The notes beneath the pieces were generated by a model. It did not search any database and was not told the DNA's origin. It saw nothing but the letters and a program-made list of their open reading frames with translations. Position numbers and translations under genes: made by a program. A stretch of 64,000 nt of DNA from Candidatus Methanomassiliicoccus intestinalis Issoire-Mx1 (GTDB lineage: Archaea > Thermoplasmatota > Thermoplasmata > Methanomassiliicoccales > Methanomassiliicoccaceae): the NCBI RefSeq assembly GCF_000404225.1, contig NC_021353.1:930001-994000 (forward strand), given 5' to 3'. Positions 29,754 to 38,000 of this stretch are shown here, piece by piece. The stretch's first letter is position 1. Each line of letters starts with the position of its first letter.

Positions 29754-30539
29754 GTGAGAATGATGGACTCTTTTGATAATGAATGTTTTATTATTGAATG
29801 TTTTCAAGGAGTAGAAAACTCAAAAGTATTCTTTCCCTTTGAATCCAAGGCGGCTGAAAATGTATTTAAACAGATTCATGAGATAAACAACTGGAATAGA
29901 TGGACCAATAGCTCTAGCAAATCAGACCTTCCTCCAGATTTCTTTTGTGATGAATTCTGCTCTATGATGGAAGTAATGAGGGTGGATGATCACACACGTT
30001 TAAATGAAAAAGGAAAATACACTAATCCAACAAATGCAAAGTGCAGTGAGTTACGTAAAGAATTGAAAACGATGAATGTACTCCCACAAATACTCATCAT
30101 AAACGCAATTACAGATCTTCCTACTAAGGAGGATCATAATTTTAAGTTTTATTTAGACAGCTTTATCCGAGTTATAGAAGATCATAAAAGTAAAATTGAA
30201 AATTATCGAAAGAATCACCCGGGGCACAAGATGATATTTTTTGTCTTCGATGAGTCCTCTGCGTATATCAAACCAGAAAATCTAGCAGATGCAGATATTG
30301 AATTGCATGAAGGCGATCTTATCTTAGGAAGACCACATGAGCACTGGCGTGATAAGGCATTCTTAGAACCAATAATCAATTCAGATATTGATTTTTTAAT
30401 ATGGTATACACCATACAAATTCTGTGAAACAGATAAGGGTATCTTAGAATTACCTGAAGTCTGTGTGTTTGATATCAAAGCCATGAACTTTGAGACTAAA
30501 GACTACGACCCTGATGTTATGGTCAGCTATGAAGACTGA
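29754..30539 (+). CDS. Protein of unknown function, partner of DUF2971
   Basis: 261 residues; the start may be the GTG at 29754 or the ATG at 29760 or 29763. No transmembrane segment or signal peptide. Two strand-like stretches (LPQILIINAITDLP and GHKMIFFVFDESSAYI) suggest an alpha/beta fold with an acidic motif, DESS, after the second strand; no catalytic signature was recognised. It is 53 bases upstream of the DUF2971-like gene and shares its low GC. Flanking direct repeats suggest both moved together. A defence role would fit the context but is not shown. Confidence 0.6.
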   Translation: MRMMDSFDNECFIIECFQGVENSKVFFPFESKAAENVFKQIHEINNWNRWTNSSSKSDLPPDFFCDEFCSMMEVMRVDDHTRLNEKGKYTNPTNAKCSELRKELKTMNVLPQILIINAITDLPTKEDHNFKFYLDSFIRVIEDHKSKIENYRKNHPGHKMIFFVFDESSAYIKPENLADADIELHEGDLILGRPHEHWRDKAFLEPIINSDIDFLIWYTPYKFCETDKGILELPEVCVFDIKAMNFETKDYDPDVMVSYED

Positions 30540-30560
30540 TTAATAATTAAGATCATTAAT

Positions 30561-30568
30561 TATATATA
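30561..30568 (+). promoter_or_regulatory. TATA box of the DUF2971 gene
   Basis: TATATATA lies 25 bases before the ATG at 30593, which places the transcription start at or next to the start codon. The gene has no Shine-Dalgarno, so a leaderless mRNA is likely. Confidence 0.6.
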
Positions 30569-30592
30569 GATTTTAACACAAATGCTGGCTGG

Positions 30593-31393
30593 ATGTCTGA
30601 TAAGTTTCTGGTCGATGATCTAGATGGTGATGACAGAATATTAATTGCAGAGCTAGTAAAACGAGTCTATAACAAATATCCAGAGATCGTATACCATTAT
30701 ACATCATTAGACTCAGCAATAAAAATTATAGATTCAAAAGTTATTCATTTTAGAGACAGCAGATTGTTAGCTGATAACACTGAACAACGAAATGTATTCA
30801 ACATTTTAAACGAGATGATAAGCATGGATGAATACTCTGATGATTTTAAACGATATGCTTATCAGATATGTCAAGATGAATATCTTGATCAATATATCTC
30901 ATCAGACCTGCAAAATAACAGATTTTCAGACATCTCACGATTTTTTGTATTTTCATGCAGTTTTGATGAACATTCTGAGTATCTTATATCAACTTATGCT
31001 AAAAGGAATAACCCTATAGGATGTAGAATAACGATAAATGCTAAAGATCTAGGAGAACAATTCTATCCGCAATATCTTGAAATTGTTCCCATAATTTATA
31101 ATGAACAAGATAAAAGAGCTCTGGTAAAACTTATTGTAGATCATGCATATTTAAAATTCAAAAGGGCGATGTCCGATGAAGATAAAAAAACAGCAATTGG
31201 ATTAATGGTTTCATATCTCATGTATTTAGGGATATATCTGAAAAGTGAAGAGTATTCGAAAGAGAATGAAGTTCGTATCCTCTTGGTGGAAGATAATGAT
31301 AGCCGTCAAGACTTGAGTGAATTTAAGAAAGATGATTATCGATATGAATTACCGATTGTTGAGCACTTTTGTACAGAATTCAAAACTATGTAA
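30593..31393 (+). CDS. DUF2971 family protein
   Basis: 266 residues. IVYHYTSLDSAIKIIDSKV is the DUF2971 N-terminal motif (H-Y-T-S-x-x-x-x-x-x-I-I), followed by HFRDSRLLADNTEQRNV (usually 'lndpsE'). ENEVRILLVED near residue 225 is the second conserved block (E-N-E-x-R). Members are common next to phage defence and toxin genes; the H-Y-T and E-x-E blocks recall ADP-ribosyltransferase-like active sites, but this is not established. Cytoplasmic by sequence. Confidence 0.8.
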   Translation: MSDKFLVDDLDGDDRILIAELVKRVYNKYPEIVYHYTSLDSAIKIIDSKVIHFRDSRLLADNTEQRNVFNILNEMISMDEYSDDFKRYAYQICQDEYLDQYISSDLQNNRFSDISRFFVFSCSFDEHSEYLISTYAKRNNPIGCRITINAKDLGEQFYPQYLEIVPIIYNEQDKRALVKLIVDHAYLKFKRAMSDEDKKTAIGLMVSYLMYLGIYLKSEEYSKENEVRILLVEDNDSRQDLSEFKKDDYRYELPIVEHFCTEFKTM

Positions 31394-31885
31394 TTCCATT
31401 GAGAATGTGATAATGAATGCTAATAACTCCATCTAATAATTGATATAACATAATCCCAGCCCATTGAAGTTTGTACTGCACCAGTATATTCTCACCTATG
31501 AACTAGATCTTTAGTTGGTGATAGAAGAACAGCTTCTACGGTAACAGAAAAATTATCTTGTTGAGCACGAGCAGATAGATCTCGATCAGTAAAGTGAGTA
31601 TCCATTCGTCCAAGAATTAGCTGCTGGTTTAAGGAATTAAAAAGATATTAAGAAATGGCTTAAGTAAAAAGACAAAGAAGATTGTAGTGTACAAACCCCT
31701 TTCTTTTTTTCTGATGGATGAATGATATACAAACACGTTTGGTCCAGCATGGTTTAATGATGTTCTAAAAACTAAAATTCTATGGGTTATAATCAATCAT
31801 ATGAACACTTGATGATTTATAATATATTCATATTCCATGGACAATTTTTATTACCTAAAATATATATGCACGATCGGTGAGCGAT
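31394..31885. other. Gene-poor stretch
   Basis: No supported gene. It contains the right copy of the 21-base direct repeat and, just before 31886, the AT-rich upstream region of the surface-protein gene. Short unrelated reading frames interrupted by stops may be remnants of a lost gene. Confidence 0.4.
31688..31708. repeat. Direct repeat, right copy
   Basis: Identical over 21 bases to 29244-29264; the T-run is two bases longer here. Same orientation. Confidence 0.8.
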
Positions 31886-32995
31886 TTGAAATTTAGATAT
31901 GCGATGCTTTTTTCAGCGATGTTTATTGCATTAATTTCAGTGATTGTATTTTCACTCGTATGTGAGCCAGACGATCAAAATAATCTGACAGATGATGAAA
32001 TTGCATTGTCTGTTAACATTCTGCCACAGCACACCCTTACCTACAACGCAAACGGGGGATATTTCACATATACGGGATTTTATATGAACTCAATATACAC
32101 TACAACCTCCGATATCCTGCACTATACTGAAATAGACGATGGGCGTGCAATTCATAGGGATGGTTATACATTCAACGGGTGGAACACTAGGGCTGACGGT
32201 TTGGGAAACACCTATACTGTCGGATCAAAATTCAATTACGACAAAGACTTGACTTTATATGCCCAGTGGAAACCGAAGGTCTGTACGGTTTCGTTCAGCC
32301 TTAATGGGGGGATCGGAAAAGTTGTTTCTGTTATGACAGGCTACACAGGTACAACCATTGTTCTTCCAACTGATGATACTTTTTCAAGAGAAGGATACAA
32401 ATTCGTAGGGTGGAGCGACAAAGCGGACGGAAGCTATGGATATACGCTTGGAGGTAGTGCTTACTGGGTAGAGAAAGACACAACTCTCTATGCAATATGG
32501 GATGCTAATTATTACAAAGTTGCATTGGATACAAAAGGCGGAAGCAAAGTAACTGGTGGGTCATTCAATTATTCGCCTGTTACTGCAAAATATGGTTCGG
32601 ATCTTACGCTCCCTTTGACTGAACCAACAAAAAGCGGATATGTTTTCAAAGGCTGGAACACAAAGGAAGACGGTTCGGGGATCAGCTACAAGGCCGGTTC
32701 TCTGTACAAAGTAGGAGCGTCCGACTCTAAACTCTATGCCCAATGGGAACTGAGCGTAACGAACGCTCTGGACAATCTTGGTAGCGAAGGAAAGTCCATG
32801 ATATATGTCGTAATTGTACTGATAGCGGCTTCTGTGGCATCAGGTCTCATATATGCTTGGGCACGGAAAAAGAAGAATACTAGAACAGAACATGACGCGA
32901 CATCTAGATTTTGCCCCAACTGCGGAATGGAAATCGAAGGTGGAGATGCGTTTTGTAAGTCCTGTGGATTCCCTCTGAATGATAAGAAGAGCTGA
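31886..32995 (+). CDS. InlB_B surface protein with C-terminal zinc ribbon
   Basis: I choose the TTG at 31886 because GGTGA lies 7 bases upstream; a GTG start 9 bases earlier lies within that site. A signal segment (FSAMFIALISVIVFSLVC) is followed by three InlB_B repeats at about 35-120, 130-210 and 210-290 (HTLTYNANGGY, CTVSFSLNGG, YKVALDTKGG; each ends in 'LYA-W'). A transmembrane segment, MIYVVIVLIAASVASGLIYA, comes near 305. The last ~35 residues (FCPNCGMEIEGGDAFCKSCG) are a four-Cys zinc ribbon, which must be cytoplasmic. Such a topology suggests a surface adhesin or sensor with an inside binding domain. Confidence 0.8.
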   Translation: MKFRYAMLFSAMFIALISVIVFSLVCEPDDQNNLTDDEIALSVNILPQHTLTYNANGGYFTYTGFYMNSIYTTTSDILHYTEIDDGRAIHRDGYTFNGWNTRADGLGNTYTVGSKFNYDKDLTLYAQWKPKVCTVSFSLNGGIGKVVSVMTGYTGTTIVLPTDDTFSREGYKFVGWSDKADGSYGYTLGGSAYWVEKDTTLYAIWDANYYKVALDTKGGSKVTGGSFNYSPVTAKYGSDLTLPLTEPTKSGYVFKGWNTKEDGSGISYKAGSLYKVGASDSKLYAQWELSVTNALDNLGSEGKSMIYVVIVLIAASVASGLIYAWARKKKNTRTEHDATSRFCPNCGMEIEGGDAFCKSCGFPLNDKKS

Positions 32996-33018
32996 GGTCG
33001 TCCAAAATGAAAAAGGCA

Positions 33019-33057
33019 TACTAAAGTATCGTATGGCAGATTCATGATACTTTAGTA
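33019..33057. terminator. Bidirectional 12-bp terminator
   Basis: TACTAAAGTATC (33019-33030) pairs perfectly with GATACTTTAGTA (33046-33057). It lies between the convergent surface-protein and restriction genes. Confidence 0.75.
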
Positions 33058-33104
33058 CTCCAAGTTTGAAACATGATCGTTCCATAGGATGAGGTTGTCC
33101 GATT

Positions 33105-33926
33105 TCAATATGATGTGCGAAGAACTTCTCCATCTTGAATGATGGGTGTTATTTTCTCGTACACCAGTGGCCATGCACTCTCACTCATCCTAAATTTTGT
33201 TCCATGATTGTGACCGCTTCGTGCGTCAAAATCGATATATATGTTATTTGATTCTAACGCATCTAAAAAGCCTTTAAAGCTAAAGTTTTGAAGAATTTTT
33301 ACAGAGTTATACCAATAATACTCTTCACCCTCTTCCCTTTTCACATCTGCCTGCACATAAAAGCAGTTCAGAAGTTTCCCTCCAGCTTTACAACTTAGAT
33401 CTCTGAAACCCCAGTATGGCTGCATCGTACAGATATTGGTGCAGCCCGAATCGATATTTTGATAGACCTGATTTAGCCAATCACTATGTTTGGGATCCAC
33501 TTCCAAAGGGTTGAAAACAATCAGTATCTTTTCTGCGTCTCGATCCACCTTTACACAAAATCCCCTATCACTATACTTGCAGGTAATCGTCTGTCTAAAA
33601 CTCATTTCAGTTTCAGGATATTTTCGACCGGCTTCTTTATGTTGCCAACCATAATGCGGAAGCAGTACACAAGGTACAAATTTAAGCGCCCTCGGGGAAG
33701 GTTCTGAATGAAATAATGTCACTAATGAAGTTGTATTTTTACGCTGAGCTTTGAGTTCCCATTCTGCAGCATTAGGTATCGGTAAATTATTTTCTTCAAT
33801 GCCCAAATAGTCTTCCAAGGTGTTTCCCACACCACCTGAATTGCCCATTCGCCTATTCTTTACCCACCCTTTCTCAGACAGTTCAATAAATTTTGCAATC
33901 AGTTCATCTTTTGAGTATAGTGTCAT
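33105..33926 (-). CDS. MvaI/BcnI-type restriction endonuclease
   Basis: About 273 residues if it starts at MTLYSKDELIAKFI (33926); further in-frame ATGs exist at 33950 and 33983. GNSGGVGNTLEDYLGIEENN followed by LPIPNAAEWELKAQRKNTTS is the MvaI/BcnI active-site region: Glu/Asp early, then the E-L-K motif. SLVTLFHSEPSPRAL is the next conserved block. MvaI and BcnI cut CCWGG and CCSGG, so a CC-N-GG type site is likely. It overlaps the methyltransferase end, forming one operon. It needs that methyltransferase for host protection. Confidence 0.85.
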   Translation of the reverse strand: MTLYSKDELIAKFIELSEKGWVKNRRMGNSGGVGNTLEDYLGIEENNLPIPNAAEWELKAQRKNTTSLVTLFHSEPSPRALKFVPCVLLPHYGWQHKEAGRKYPETEMSFRQTITCKYSDRGFCVKVDRDAEKILIVFNPLEVDPKHSDWLNQVYQNIDSGCTNICTMQPYWGFRDLSCKAGGKLLNCFYVQADVKREEGEEYYWYNSVKILQNFSFKGFLDALESNNIYIDFDARSGHNHGTKFRMSESAWPLVYEKITPIIQDGEVLRTSY

Positions 33927-34731
33927 TGTATTCACAACCGCTGTTTTCATTCCCACAGTGTGATGATAGTGCGTAAAAATCAACAGACTGCGTTAACCTG
34001 TCTTCAGCCATTTTACAATATTCCTTTGACAATTCAATTCCTACATAATGCCGATCGAGGGTTTTTGCGGCTAATGCAGTGGTTCCAGATCCCATAAATG
34101 GATCCAATACGATTTCAGCGGTAGTTGAGGATATCACACGTTTAGCAAGCTCTAAGGGAAATGGAGCAGGATGTTTGTTATGGAATTCCTGTTTAATGTC
34201 CCACACATCTCCATATGCATTAGCTTTGGGAGCTAATTTAAAGTTCTTTTTTGCTATCAAATATATGACTTCATATGTTGGTAAAAAGTAACCAGAATTG
34301 AAATTTATCCCGCCGCTTCTTTTCCATATTATAATCTGTCTTACAGGAAATTGTGAAACAATGTCTGACCTATCCTGAAGCAATCCTCCCTGGACTCTCC
34401 ATTTATGATTGTAAAATATTGCTCCATTGTCTGGTATGAGCCTCATCATCTCTCTCAGACAATCTTTCTGCCAGGCAACATATTCTTCATGAGGTAAATC
34501 ATCTGAATGGGACTCGTAGCCATTTTGTAATGCTGCATTTGCCCACTTTCCGCATCTACCATCTTTCATTCCATTTCCAGTAGAGTTTTTAAGATTGTAT
34601 GGTGGCGATGTTAATATAATATCAACGGATTCATCTGGCATACGCTTCATAATCTCTAAACAATCGCCGTGGATGATTTTGTCTATGTAGTCAGCCTTAG
34701 AAAGCATCAGTTCCTGATCAAGAGGCATCAT
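33904..34731 (-). CDS. DNA (cytosine-N4) methyltransferase
   Basis: About 275 residues from MMPLDQELML (34731); an in-frame extension to 34935 overlaps the upstream repeat-protein gene and looks non-coding. DIILTSPPYNL is motif IV in the TSPPY form typical of N4-cytosine enzymes, and VLDPFMGSGTTALAA is the SAM-binding motif I placed after it (beta class). VGIELS follows. The order and the SPPY form match M.MvaI/M.BcnI-type enzymes. It is paired with the MvaI/BcnI-type endonuclease. Confidence 0.88.
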   Translation of the reverse strand: MMPLDQELMLSKADYIDKIIHGDCLEIMKRMPDESVDIILTSPPYNLKNSTGNGMKDGRCGKWANAALQNGYESHSDDLPHEEYVAWQKDCLREMMRLIPDNGAIFYNHKWRVQGGLLQDRSDIVSQFPVRQIIIWKRSGGINFNSGYFLPTYEVIYLIAKKNFKLAPKANAYGDVWDIKQEFHNKHPAPFPLELAKRVISSTTAEIVLDPFMGSGTTALAAKTLDRHYVGIELSKEYCKMAEDRLTQSVDFYALSSHCGNENSGCEYNDTILKR

Positions 34732-34819
34732 ATCATTTTGATGATTGAGATCTATATATTTATAACTGATATTTCTGCGATGAATTATATTTTGATGAAA
34801 AAATTTCAATAATCTCCCG

Positions 34820-35923
34820 TCATTGTCTGCATTTTCTTGTTTTCTGGTATGTGTTTTTCTCTCCAGGCGAAGTTTTCTCAATCTCTTCCATAGACCATCC
34901 AGACCAGTATCTGTAGCGGAAAGTATTCTCATCAAGTCCGAATTCTTCAGCCCACTGTTTACTGCTCTGAGATTTACCTTTATATTTGATCAATTTTGAT
35001 GGCTGACGGTTTCCAGAGGCGGCTGCAGGTGTGCTTTCTATACGCTTCATAGGCCATCCAGATCTATATCTGTAGCGGAAAGTATTCTTATCAAGTCCGA
35101 ATTCTTCAGCCCACTGTTTACTGCTCTGAGTTTTACCTTTATATGTGATGAGCCTCGGATCTCTGCCATGCTTCCCGTTGACCGATTCTTTCTCAATCTC
35201 TTTCATTGACCAACCCTGCCTGTATCGATAGTTAAAGGTACATAGCTTGAGACCAAATTCTTCAGCCCACTGTTTACTGCTCTGAGATTTACCTTTATAT
35301 TTGATCAATTTTGATGGCTGACGGTTTCCAGAGGTGGCAGGTGTGCTTTCTATACGCTTCATAGGCCATCCAGATCTATATCTGTAGCGGAAAGTATTCT
35401 CATCAAGTCCGAATTCTTCAGCCCACTGTTTACTGCTCTGAGTTTTACCTTTATATGTGATGAGTTTGCATCGTGAATACTGTACTGCTTCACTTTCTAT
35501 TCGTTCCATCGACCATCCTAACTCACGGCGACCGTAAAAGGTTTCGAAGCTTAGTCCGAACTCTTTCGCCCATTCAGAAGCATTCTGTTTTTTACCTTTG
35601 TATGATATGAGTTTCTGAGCCCTGGCGACCGCTGGCGTGCTCTCAATCTCTTTTATCGACCAGCCGGACCTAAAGCGCCGCCTAAATGTATCATAATTCA
35701 GACCAAACTCCTCAGCCCATTCTCTCATTGTCTTATACTGACCTTTGTAGCCTATGAGCTTCTGTTCCCGTCCCATTCTGACATGTATCGCTTCGCTCTC
35801 GATTCGTTCCATCGGCCAGTCGCGGGCAAGACGACCACGGAAGGTAGAGCGACTTAGACCGAATTCTTTTGCCCAGTCAGAAATGCATTTGGTTTTGCCT
35901 TTGTAGGTTATGAGGTGGTTCAT
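34820..35923 (-). CDS. Protein of seven tandem HTH-like repeats
   Basis: 367 residues made almost wholly of seven ~50-residue units. Each reads (K/R)LI-x-YKGK-x-x-S-x-x-WAEEFGL-x-x-x-TF-x-x-R-x-x-x-GW-x-M-x-x-IE. The 'WAEEFGL-x-x-x-TF-x-x-R' core resembles the helix-turn-helix repeats attached to phage HNH nucleases (NUMOD/IENR type: W-a-e-x-g-i-x-x-x-t-i-x-x-R-l-x-x-G-w). No nuclease domain is present. Units 4 and 6 are nearly identical, even at DNA level, showing recent duplication. It lies just upstream of the restriction-modification genes and may regulate them or bind DNA on its own. Function unknown. Confidence 0.75.
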   Translation of the reverse strand: MNHLITYKGKTKCISDWAKEFGLSRSTFRGRLARDWPMERIESEAIHVRMGREQKLIGYKGQYKTMREWAEEFGLNYDTFRRRFRSGWSIKEIESTPAVARAQKLISYKGKKQNASEWAKEFGLSFETFYGRRELGWSMERIESEAVQYSRCKLITYKGKTQSSKQWAEEFGLDENTFRYRYRSGWPMKRIESTPATSGNRQPSKLIKYKGKSQSSKQWAEEFGLKLCTFNYRYRQGWSMKEIEKESVNGKHGRDPRLITYKGKTQSSKQWAEEFGLDKNTFRYRYRSGWPMKRIESTPAAASGNRQPSKLIKYKGKSQSSKQWAEEFGLDENTFRYRYWSGWSMEEIEKTSPGEKNTYQKTRKCRQ

Positions 35924-35952
35924 AGCAGCGCCTTCACAGACATAGTTAATGA

Positions 35953-36135
35953 TCAGTAGTCATCTATATCTCCCATTTCAGAGTCTACAAGCTCCCTTGC
36001 CTCCTCCTGGGACAGCGATACACCGTCCAGTTCTACATCGCAGACTATACCAAGCACACTATTAGCGTGATATTTTGGCATCCATTCTACGATTGTAAAA
36101 TAGGTGAAAATATAAGCCTCACTATCAAAGTCCAA
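35953..36135 (-). pseudogene. C-terminal fragment of lysine-rich family
   Basis: 60 codons (FTIVEWMPKYHANSVLGIV, then DVELDGVSLSQEEARELV) matching the last ~55 residues of the protein at 40536-41378 (FTIGEWMPDYHANNVLGVV, DVEVDDVSLSKQKARKLI). DNA similarity is visible too. It lacks the N-terminal ~225 residues, so it is a truncated duplicate, although it keeps an open frame and could still be expressed. Confidence 0.65.
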
Positions 36136-36144
36136 TTGATAGTA

Positions 36145-36522
36145 AACTCCGTGAAAGTGGAGTTCATTATCAAGCTTTGAGTTCTGGTAAAACTCAAAGC
36201 AAACTCTGAGACTTTATGTCTCCATCTCCCTCAGGGGAGATGTTCCGGCCTCCTTATAATACATGATTGCTTTTGATGCTTAAAATAGTTTTGAATCCCT
36301 TAATCTTGTGTTTTTTAAATCTTTTTCCGGAAGATCTCATAATTGATACGAATCTCTTTCTAAAGCCTCCTTAAGAGAGCATATCTGGGAGGCGTTCTTT
36401 AGAATAATCTTAAATACCCGAGTCTTGATTAGAATCTTACGCATCCGCTCCGAGATCGCTGGTCGTTTATGGCTTATAAGGGATGTTAGGAGCTTAATCA
36501 GATCCGTTTCTCTACGGATCTG
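36145..36522. ncRNA. Cluster of hairpins, possible structured RNA
   Basis: This gap between genes is dense in perfect stems: AACTCC/GGAGTT (36145, 36159), GCTTTGAGTT/AACTCAAAGC (36174, 36191), GAGAC/GTCTC (36208, 36218), CATCTCCC/GGGAGATG (36223, 36235) and CAGATCCGT/ACGGATCTG (36499, 36514). A longer imperfect stem lies near 36350-36410. A 66-codon minus-strand ORF at 36337-36537 has no ribosome-binding site and is not called. It may be a structured 3' region of the DUF3800-like gene or an RNA of the element. Confidence 0.35.
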
Positions 36523-36540
36523 GGGATGCCTGTGCACCTA

Positions 36541-37239
36541 TCATTTATTTGGTTTCGCCGCGTAGGCTTCACCTTCTTTATACTTGATTTTTTTAAGTTT
36601 TTTAACATATCTGTCGTCATTTTTATTATATGCGCTGCCGATCGCGCCAACAACAAAATCGTGCGTTTGGAGAGATTTCGTATCTTTAGAGCTTACTATC
36701 TGACAACCGATGGTTTTTTTCTTTTTAGATGCTGCTCTTCTGCATATTCTGCATCCTAAATCTGGATCCTTTTCTGGACTTATTGCTGTATGCTCATCCA
36801 GCAAGAAATAGTACTGCTTGTCGTCTGAATCCTCAAGTATAAACTCAGCAAACTCACTCAGAGCCTTTCTGTACATTTTTCCTTTTTCTCCCCACCGGGG
36901 GCTTGATTTTAAGACAGCGGCTGCATAGATATCCGGATCTAATTTAGAGATCTCATCCAATATTTCCATTCTTACTTTACGGGATGACCTGTTGAATTTA
37001 AGCTCAGAGCCGGCTTTATTGTATTTACTGCTGTTCTGAGGTTGTGAACCAGCAATTCTAACATATTCTTCTGGTTTGTCTGTGACACTGGCTGCAAATA
37101 CCAGATATGGATCAGACATTGGAGATTTCCCCAGATCTCCAGACTCATCGATAAGAACGACATAGTTTTTAGCGTCTTTATGTGATCGAGTCTTTTCTGC
37201 TGGATTTAATAATTTTTTCCTAGAATCCACTTGTTTCAA
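36541..37239 (-). CDS. DUF3800 family protein
   Basis: 232 residues from a TTG that overlaps the upstream stop (TTGA). VVLIDESGDLGKSPMSDPYL is the DUF3800 start motif (D-E-S-G-D-x-G), and YYFLLDEHTAI and THDFVVGAIGSAYN carry the later acidic residues, giving an RNase H-like set of Asp/Glu. DUF3800 genes are widespread on mobile elements; a nuclease role is suspected. The middle is Lys-rich with a Cys cluster (CRICRR). Coupled to the small membrane protein gene upstream. Confidence 0.8.
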   Translation of the reverse strand: MKQVDSRKKLLNPAEKTRSHKDAKNYVVLIDESGDLGKSPMSDPYLVFAASVTDKPEEYVRIAGSQPQNSSKYNKAGSELKFNRSSRKVRMEILDEISKLDPDIYAAAVLKSSPRWGEKGKMYRKALSEFAEFILEDSDDKQYYFLLDEHTAISPEKDPDLGCRICRRAASKKKKTIGCQIVSSKDTKSLQTHDFVVGAIGSAYNKNDDRYVKKLKKIKYKEGEAYAAKPNK

Positions 37240-37496
37240 AGAACTGCGGCCCCCTCAAAAAGTGCGTACATAGTCAACAACAAATCGATCACTGCCAACA
37301 CCTGCATAACCTCCCAGCTCTTTATCGTCCAGCAGACAAATATCACTGTCAGGTTGAAGGCAACCGCTGCAAAAGGAAAAAATCCTTCAGATTCATAGAG
37401 TGCGGCAAGAGAATCAATGCTGGTTACGCCGGTAATTGCAAGAAAAAAGACAGTGACGATTGTCAGAATCGCCACTATCCATACAATGCGTTTCAT
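37236..37496 (-). CDS. Small membrane protein, three helices
   Basis: 86 residues with GAGGT before the ATG. Three hydrophobic segments (WIVAILTIVTVFFLAI; FFPFAAVAFNLTVIFVCW; VLAVIDLLLTMYALF). No family recognised. Its stop overlaps the TTG start of the DUF3800 gene, so the two are coupled. It follows the 165-residue lysine-rich gene by only 6 bases. Confidence 0.65.
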   Translation of the reverse strand: MKRIVWIVAILTIVTVFFLAITGVTSIDSLAALYESEGFFPFAAVAFNLTVIFVCWTIKSWEVMQVLAVIDLLLTMYALFEGAAVL

Positions 37497-37502
37497 GGTA
37501 CC

Positions 37503-38000
37503 TCAGATTTTAACTATTCCCTTTTTCTTGATCGACTTAGCTACCGACTTGCTGAAAGGATATTTTTTCCACCTGCCTTTCTTCGATTTTTTATATACAT
37601 TTGCTGTGTATGTCGGGGTTGCTGACACCTCCATGGTTACATACACAACACCCGGTTCAATCTCAATGACCTTTGATTCATTGGGATTGATCATCACCTT
37701 CTTGGAACGGCCTTTCGGGTATCGTTTTTTGTTGTTTTCGTGTAGATTCAGAGCAGCATCAATGTTCTTACCAGCGTTGGGACTGAGAACAACAATTCCG
37801 CTGTCGGTGACTGTTGCTTTGGTATCTGAGCTTTGATACTTTCCCCGCACCGCCTTTACTTTGCTTGCCGGTACAATGACTGTACCTTTTTCACCTTCAC
37901 CGGCCAGCTCTGGATAGGCTACATTTCTGACGCCTCTCTCAGCGCCTGTTTTTCTTTTTTGATTTGTTCCTTTTGCTGATGCTTTTGATTTGCATGTCAT
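37503..38000 (-). CDS. Lysine-rich beta protein of unknown function
   Basis: 165 residues with a GAGGT site. The N-terminal ~25 residues are Lys/Arg/Ser-rich (KASAKGTNQKRKTG), and the C-terminus is also basic (KKSKKGRWKKYPFSK). The middle has alternating strands (GTVIVPASKVKAV; ATVTDSGIVVLSP; VIEIEPGVVYVTMEVS). Strong positive charge suggests nucleic acid binding or a virion or nucleoid component; no family recognised. The start lies 62 bases inside the preceding gene. Confidence 0.6.
   Translation of the reverse strand: MTCKSKASAKGTNQKRKTGAERGVRNVAYPELAGEGEKGTVIVPASKVKAVRGKYQSSDTKATVTDSGIVVLSPNAGKNIDAALNLHENNKKRYPKGRSKKVMINPNESKVIEIEPGVVYVTMEVSATPTYTANVYKKSKKGRWKKYPFSKSVAKSIKKKGIVKI

Noticed and set aside
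34732..34935. N-terminal extension of the DNA methyltransferase
   Set aside because: It overlaps the repeat-protein gene in another frame, and the protein-like sequence begins only at MMPLDQ.
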